Assembly: GCA_016794785.1 (NCBI GenBank)
Contig: JAEUHC010000018.1
Coordinates: forward strand, 248,001 to 312,000
Direction of reading: 5' to 3'
Length of the DNA stretch: 64,000 nucleotides
Source of the DNA: Opitutaceae bacterium
Lineage (GTDB): Bacteria > Verrucomicrobiota > Verrucomicrobiia > Opitutales > Opitutaceae
A model generated the notes under the pieces. The model did not search any database, was not told the DNA's origin, and saw only the letters and a list, made by a program, of their open reading frames with translations. The number at the start of each line of letters is the position of its first letter. Position 1 is the first letter of the stretch. Shown one piece after another: positions 59,265 to 64,000 of this stretch. The translations under genes were made by a program, and so were the position numbers.

Positions 59265-60989
59265 CTAGCTGGCGCTATGCCGCCAGTCCACCAAGCCGAG
59301 CTGAAGGAGCTTGCGGCCATTGAAATGGTTCCACTTGAGCTCCACGGCGAGATCGATGGGCAGGCCGCGCGGAGGGCGGTTGGCGGCTTGCTTCCAAGCG
59401 ACGCCGTGCAACCGGCGGCCGTGGCCATCCTCAAAATGGAAGCGGAAGTGCTGCTCCTTGAAAACCTCCGGCGGCGAGCGCAGCACCACGCCGCGCACGC
59501 CGAAGATCGGCTCGGGATTGCCCTGGCCAAACGGATGCAGCGAATCGAGTTCGTCCATCAGCCGCTCGTTGATCTGCTCAGGCTCGATCCACGCGGCGAG
59601 GTCGAGACGGGCGGCCGCGATGTCACCACCGACATGCGCGCGCACGGCCGCGGAGAAGCTCGCGCGGAAGCTGTCGAGATGGCGCTTCGGGAGCGCGATG
59701 CCCACGGCCATCGGATGGCCGCCCCAGCTCGTGAGATGCTCGCAGCAGGTGCCGAGCACCTCCACGAGATTGACGCCGTCCACGCTGCGTCCGGAGCCCT
59801 TGGCCATGTCGCCTTCGTTGCCCAGGACGACGCACGGGCGGTGGTATTTGCGCGTCACGCGGCCGGCCACGATGCCGACGACGCCCGGGTGCCAGTTTTC
59901 CGCAAAGAGCACGACGCCCGCATCGCCGAGATAGTGCGTCTCAATCGCACGTTCGGCCTCCTCGGTGATCGTGCGCTCGATGTCCTGGCGCTCGCGGTTG
60001 AAGGCATCGAGCTGGCGCGCGGTCTCGCCGCAGAACGCCGCGTCGTCGCTCAGCAGCAGCTCGACCGAGAGCGCGGCGTCCGCGAGGCGGCCGCTGGCGT
60101 TGATGCGCGGGCCGAGCCGAAACGAGATGTCCGTGGGCACGATGCCCTGCTCGGGACGCACGCCCGCGACGTCCATCAAGGCGCGCAAGCCCGGGCGCTG
60201 CGCCTCGCGCAGGATGCGCAAGCCGTGGTGCGCGAGGATGCGGTTCTCGCCCTGCAATGGCACCAGATCGGCCACGGTGCCGAGCGCCACAAGGTCGAGA
60301 TGATCGCGGAGCTTGATTTGGAAGGCGACGGGATGGTTCTCCGCGCGGAGCTGCTTGAGCAGGCCGTGGCACAGCTTGAACACGAGGCCCACCGTGCAGA
60401 GGTGGCGCCAGGCGGCATCAGTCTCCGACTCGGGATCGCCCACGTGCGGGTTGATGAGCAGGGTGCCGGCAGCGATTTCCTCCTTGGAGCGGTGATGGTC
60501 CACGATCATCACATCGACGCCCAAGCCGCGGAGGTAGTCGGCCTCGGTCTTGGAATTGGTGCCGCAGTCGAGCGCGACAAACAGATGCGGCCGGCCCGCC
60601 TCGAGCGCGCGGTCGATGGCGCTGCGCGAGAGGCCGTAGCCATCCTCGGAGCGGCGCGGCACGACGAAGCGGGGCTCCAGCCCGAAGCGCCGCAGCACGC
60701 TCACCAGCAGCGCCGTGCTGCTCACGCCGTCCACATCGTAGTCGCCGAGCACGACGACCGACTCGCGCGCCGCGATGGCCTGCCGCAGGCGCGCCGCGGC
60801 GGCGTCGAGGTTGCGCAGCAAAAACGGATCGTTAATCGCGGCGAGCGCCGGCTGGAGAAACTCCGTCGCGGCCGCGCCCGTGCGCAGGCCCGCGCGCAGC
60901 AGCAGCTCGGCGAGGACGCGGCTTACGCCCGCTTCCTGGCTCATCACCCCGACCTCCGCGGCCGGGAGGGGTGTGTGGATCCAGCGCAT
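59265..60989 (-). CDS. recJ: Single-stranded-DNA-specific exonuclease RecJ
   Basis: This 574-residue 5'-3' exonuclease acts in recombination and repair. DHH-family motifs are VVLGDYDVDGVSSTALL, ALDCGTNS, IVDHHRS (DHH) and the DHHA1-like part with GRSVDGVNL and SWGGHPMAVGIAL. The OB-fold C-terminus ends QLGLVDWRHS. It lies 95 bp downstream of secDF, and repeats fill that gap. Confidence 0.95.
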   Translation of the reverse strand: MRWIHTPLPAAEVGVMSQEAGVSRVLAELLLRAGLRTGAAATEFLQPALAAINDPFLLRNLDAAAARLRQAIAARESVVVLGDYDVDGVSSTALLVSVLRRFGLEPRFVVPRRSEDGYGLSRSAIDRALEAGRPHLFVALDCGTNSKTEADYLRGLGVDVMIVDHHRSKEEIAAGTLLINPHVGDPESETDAAWRHLCTVGLVFKLCHGLLKQLRAENHPVAFQIKLRDHLDLVALGTVADLVPLQGENRILAHHGLRILREAQRPGLRALMDVAGVRPEQGIVPTDISFRLGPRINASGRLADAALSVELLLSDDAAFCGETARQLDAFNRERQDIERTITEEAERAIETHYLGDAGVVLFAENWHPGVVGIVAGRVTRKYHRPCVVLGNEGDMAKGSGRSVDGVNLVEVLGTCCEHLTSWGGHPMAVGIALPKRHLDSFRASFSAAVRAHVGGDIAAARLDLAAWIEPEQINERLMDELDSLHPFGQGNPEPIFGVRGVVLRSPPEVFKEQHFRFHFEDGHGRRLHGVAWKQAANRPPRGLPIDLAVELKWNHFNGRKLLQLGLVDWRHSAS

Positions 60990-61022
60990 GGGGGAACAGG
61001 AGAAGGTGGTTCTCCGAACCGG

Positions 61023-61078
61023 CCTGGGTTCCGGCTTTTGGCGCCAAACCCAGGACGGCTCGGAGAGCCGTCCCTACC
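61023..61078. repeat. Palindrome plus CGGCTCGGAGAGCCG repeat, copy 2
   Basis: CCTGGGTT (61023-61030) pairs with AACCCAGG (61047-61054). The overlapping unit at 61048-61078 (ACCCAGGACGGCTCGGAGAG...) matches the repeat at 24701, with paired stem changes. It fills the space between secDF and recJ. Confidence 0.82.
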
Positions 61079-61084
61079 CGCCGA

Positions 61085-63652
61085 TTATTCCGCCGCCTTG
61101 CTGGTGCCCTGCCACTCGTATTTCGGCGCCACATCGTGGTGCGCCTCGACGTGCTTCCGGTCGCCCTTGTGCCACCAGTAGAAGATGGGGCTGGCGATGA
61201 AGATCGAGGAGAACGCACCCGTGAGGATGCCGACGATGAAGGTGAAGGCCAGGTCATCGACGATGCCGCCGCCGAAGATGAAGAGCGCCACGGCCGCGAG
61301 CAGCGTCGTGAAGCTGGTCAGCAACGAACGCGTGAAGACCCGATTGGTCGCCATGTTGATCACGTCACGCAGGCTCATGCCCGGGTTCAGCTTCAGCTCC
61401 TCGCGAATGCGGTCGAACACGACGATCGTGTCGTTGATGGAGTAACCGACGATGAGCAGGATGGCGCCGACCATCGGCGCGGTGAACTGCCGGTCGAAGA
61501 GCACAAAGATGCCGATGGTCATCAGCACGTCGTGCACGGTCGAGACGACCGCGCCCATGCCGTAGCCGACCTCGAAGCGGATGGCCACGTAGATCAAGAT
61601 GCCGACGAGCGAGAGCGCGATCGACATGAGGGCGTTCCACTGGATCTCCTTGCCGACGGCGGGGCCGATGGTGTTTTTGCCGAGCACGTCCAGGCCAGCC
61701 TGGGGAAACGCCTTTTGCAGCGCGGCCACCGCGGCGGCGCCCTTGCCGTCTTCGGTCTGGACCGTGAGGGTCTCGTTGCCGCTGCCCAGCTCCTGTTGGT
61801 AGGAGGGAATAATCTCACCGAGCTTGGCGGCATCGCTGGCCGCCTGAATCTTGGCGATGTCCACCTTCTCCTTGAATGCGAGCGTGACCGAGTCGCCGCC
61901 CGCGAAGTCGATGCCGTAGATGCGGTGGCCCTTGTAAACCACGGTGCCGAGACCGACGAGGATCAGAATCCACGAGGCGATGAAGACGGGACGGCCGTAT
62001 TTCACGAAGTCGATGCGGGGGGCTGGCAGGTTCATCGACATCATGCGCTTGATGACGCCGGAGACGATCACGAGGTCGAGGAGCAGCTCGGAGACGATCA
62101 GAGCCGTGAACATCGTGGAGAAAATACCGATGGTGATCGTGATGCCGAAGCCCTTCACCGCGCCCGTCCCGAACAGGACCATGAGGCCGGAGGTGATGAG
62201 CGTGGTGAGATTGGCGTCGATGATGGTCGTGAACGCCTTCTCATGGCCCGCGTGAAAGGCGGTGACGAGCGACTTGCCCATCCTCAGCTCCTCTCGCATG
62301 CGTTCGAAGATCAGGATGTGCGCATCGACCGCCATGCCGACGGTGAGCACGATGCCGGCGATGCCGGGCATGGTCAGCGTCGCGCCCAGGCTCGCAAGGA
62401 CGCCGAGGACGATGAGGATGTTGAGCGAGACGCTCAGCACCGCGATGAAGCCCGCCACCGTGTAGTAGGCGACCATGAAGGCGGCGACGAGGCCGACGCC
62501 GATGTAGGTCGCGCGCGTGCCGCTCTTGATCGCGCCCTCGGCCAGGGTGGGCCCGACTTCGTAGAGCTGCACGACCTTGAGTTCCACGTTGAGCGGGTTG
62601 TTAAGCACGTTGGCGATGTTCAGCGCCTCGCGCTCGGAGAACGTGCCCGTGATCTGGGCGGAGCCGCCGCTGATCTCCTCGCGCACGGTGGGCGAGGAGT
62701 AGAGCTTGCCGTCGAGCACGATGGCCAGGCGGCCGGGGCGGCCGCTGCGGCGGCCCTCGTCGGTGAGGCGACGGGTGACGTCGGCGAAGCGCTGGCCGCC
62801 TTCCTTGGTGAAGTTCAGGTAGATCTCGGGCTTGCCGTAGAGGTCGTAACGCGTGCCGGCGCGGTCCATCGAGTCGCCGGACATCTCGGGCACGATCTTG
62901 ACGAAGACCTCATCGGTGGTGATCTCGCCGCCGCGGCCTTCGCGCTCTTCGACGAGGATTTCGTAGCCGATGGGTGTCTCGACTCCAGGACCGGGGGAGA
63001 GCGTGGGGTGGACGGTGCGGAAATCGAGGCGCGCGGGCGCCTGGATCACCTTGATGAGATCGGGGTTGTCCTTGGTATTGATGCCGGCGAGCTGGACCTC
63101 GATGCGATTCTTGCCGACGGGACGGATGACAGGCTCGGCCACGCCGAGGCCGTTGACGCGGCGGCTGATGACCTCGATGGCTTTTTGGATTTTCTCCTTT
63201 TGCTCCGCGTCATCGATCGTCGAGCCGGGCTTGTCGCCGGCCTCGAGCGTGGCGGCGACACCGCCGGCGAGATCGAGGCCGAGGGGCAGGCGGCGCTTGG
63301 AGAGGCGGAGGACTTCGTTCAGAACGAGGTCGTTGCGCTTCTCGATGTTCTTGAGCGAGGCCTCCAGCCGGATATCCGGAAAGAACTGCGAGAGATCGAT
63401 GCGGCGTTCCTTGCCGATCTGCTTGAGGCCGACGAATTCGCTGACGGCCTGGAGATTCTTTTTACGGGCGGCTGCCTCGTCGAGGAGCTTGGCGAAAGTG
63501 ACTTTGTCGGAACCGACCGTGATCTCCTTGGGGCTCGCGGTGGCGCGGGCAAAGTCGACGAACGGGGTGTCGTTGAGCGGAATAATCGCCGACAGCGCCC
63601 AGCCGAGCAGGCCGAGTGTGACGATGATTTTCCAGAGGTTGCGTTTAAGCAT
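61085..63652 (-). CDS. secDF: Fused protein translocase subunit SecDF
   Basis: The start MLKRNLWKIIVTLGLL gives 855 residues with 12 expected transmembrane segments. It is a fusion of SecD and SecF, which pull exported proteins through SecYEG using proton flux. The SecD part has LGLDLAGGVA, the P1 domain, and TYIGVGLVAAFMVAYY, then PGIAGIVLTVGMAVDAHILIFERMREEL. The SecF part has GIDFAGGDSVTL, VALRF-like YVAIRFE, and NDTIVVFDRIREEL. It is downstream of yajC, as is usual. Confidence 0.96.
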   Translation of the reverse strand: MLKRNLWKIIVTLGLLGWALSAIIPLNDTPFVDFARATASPKEITVGSDKVTFAKLLDEAAARKKNLQAVSEFVGLKQIGKERRIDLSQFFPDIRLEASLKNIEKRNDLVLNEVLRLSKRRLPLGLDLAGGVAATLEAGDKPGSTIDDAEQKEKIQKAIEVISRRVNGLGVAEPVIRPVGKNRIEVQLAGINTKDNPDLIKVIQAPARLDFRTVHPTLSPGPGVETPIGYEILVEEREGRGGEITTDEVFVKIVPEMSGDSMDRAGTRYDLYGKPEIYLNFTKEGGQRFADVTRRLTDEGRRSGRPGRLAIVLDGKLYSSPTVREEISGGSAQITGTFSEREALNIANVLNNPLNVELKVVQLYEVGPTLAEGAIKSGTRATYIGVGLVAAFMVAYYTVAGFIAVLSVSLNILIVLGVLASLGATLTMPGIAGIVLTVGMAVDAHILIFERMREELRMGKSLVTAFHAGHEKAFTTIIDANLTTLITSGLMVLFGTGAVKGFGITITIGIFSTMFTALIVSELLLDLVIVSGVIKRMMSMNLPAPRIDFVKYGRPVFIASWILILVGLGTVVYKGHRIYGIDFAGGDSVTLAFKEKVDIAKIQAASDAAKLGEIIPSYQQELGSGNETLTVQTEDGKGAAAVAALQKAFPQAGLDVLGKNTIGPAVGKEIQWNALMSIALSLVGILIYVAIRFEVGYGMGAVVSTVHDVLMTIGIFVLFDRQFTAPMVGAILLIVGYSINDTIVVFDRIREELKLNPGMSLRDVINMATNRVFTRSLLTSFTTLLAAVALFIFGGGIVDDLAFTFIVGILTGAFSSIFIASPIFYWWHKGDRKHVEAHHDVAPKYEWQGTSKAAE

Positions 63653-63757
63653 GGGTGTCTTGGTTAAAGGGGAAATCCGGGAGCACGGCCGAATCCGGCC
63701 GCCTGGCAAAGAAAGCCTCCGCCAACGAGCGCGCTCCCGCAGGTGTTATTTCTTCTC

Positions 63758-64000
63758 TTAGCCGCTCTTCTTCACGACCTGTTGGACGAAGGCCTTGCCG
63801 ATCTCGATCTTGGTGCCCTCGGAGACGCGGACAACGAAGCGATCATCCTTCACATTGGTGATGACGCCAAAGATGCCGCCGGTCGTCACGATCTCGTCAC
63901 CGGTGCCGAGCGCCTTCAGCATCGCCTCATGGGCCTTCTGCTTTTTCCGTTGCGGGGCGATCATGAGGAAATACATCGCCGCGAAGAGCAGAATCATCGG
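63758..64000 (-). CDS. yajC: Preprotein translocase subunit YajC, 5' end outside the window
   Basis: The C-terminal 80 residues of the small Sec accessory protein are visible. They contain the end of the single transmembrane helix (ILLFAAMYFLMIAPQRKKQK) and the conserved GDEIVTTGGIFGVI block. The frame is still open at the window edge, and the family N-terminus is missing, so the gene continues to the right. It lies 105 bp upstream of secDF. Confidence 0.94.
   Translation of the reverse strand, partial: PMILLFAAMYFLMIAPQRKKQKAHEAMLKALGTGDEIVTTGGIFGVITNVKDDRFVVRVSEGTKIEIGKAFVQQVVKKSG

Noticed and set aside
60971..63667. 898-codon plus-strand frame opposite secDF
   Set aside because: SecDF motifs on the minus strand are unambiguous; the plus frame is a GC-driven artefact.

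Overview
The window is a high-GC bacterial chromosome segment. Most likely it comes from a member of the Verrucomicrobiota close to Opitutaceae. This is inferred from gene content: a DUF1800/DUF1501 pair, a fused SecDF, many Tat- and Sec-exported enzymes, few Shine-Dalgarno sites and many small palindromic repeats. No rRNA, tRNA, CRISPR array, prophage or insertion sequence was found. About 47 genes can be supported.

Left end (1-14.8 kb): the 3' part of a TonB-dependent receptor is followed, on the same strand and with gaps of only 6-14 bp between enzymes, by three exported amidase-signature enzymes, two exported asparaginase-fold enzymes and two Tat-exported amidase-signature enzymes. All five amidases keep the Lys-Ser-Ser triad. 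Both asparaginases keep the catalytic Thr/Thr/Lys but have lost the Asp that binds the substrate amino group. Further on is a small exported protein resembling only the C-terminal asparaginase domain. On the other strand (14.8-20.1 kb) are an RND efflux pump with its adaptor and an exported acetamidase/formamidase. I read this as an envelope amide-hydrolysis island, probably for taking nitrogen from peptide or other amides. It is the best candidate here for an undescribed system.

Middle (20.2-24.4 kb): ligA and a GYF/TerB/BRCT protein look like products of a recombination event. A lower-GC block of about 2 kb separates the N-terminal part of a DNA ligase from a typical ligase BRCT domain, which now ends the neighbouring gene.

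24.9-35.5 kb: surface or exported proteins of unknown role (DUF4331 with HupE/UreJ; DUF1800, DUF1501 and a pseudopilin-like protein), which share a repeated beta-rich domain, plus the housekeeping genes aat and prmA. 35.5-43.5 kb: a copper/silver resistance block (Cys-rich protein, metal-binding protein, CusB, CusA, CopA-type ATPase) with no outer-membrane channel gene.

43.5-64 kb: mainly housekeeping genes (EamA transporter, UDP-glucuronate decarboxylase, outer-membrane barrel, tgt, pabA/trpG, nrdR, HIT protein, S9 peptidase, dprA, nnr, acpS, pdxJ, gltA, usp, recJ, secDF, yajC). The Tgt lacks the zinc-binding cysteines. Many intergenic regions from 24 kb rightwards carry palindromic elements of several families, some in more than one copy.
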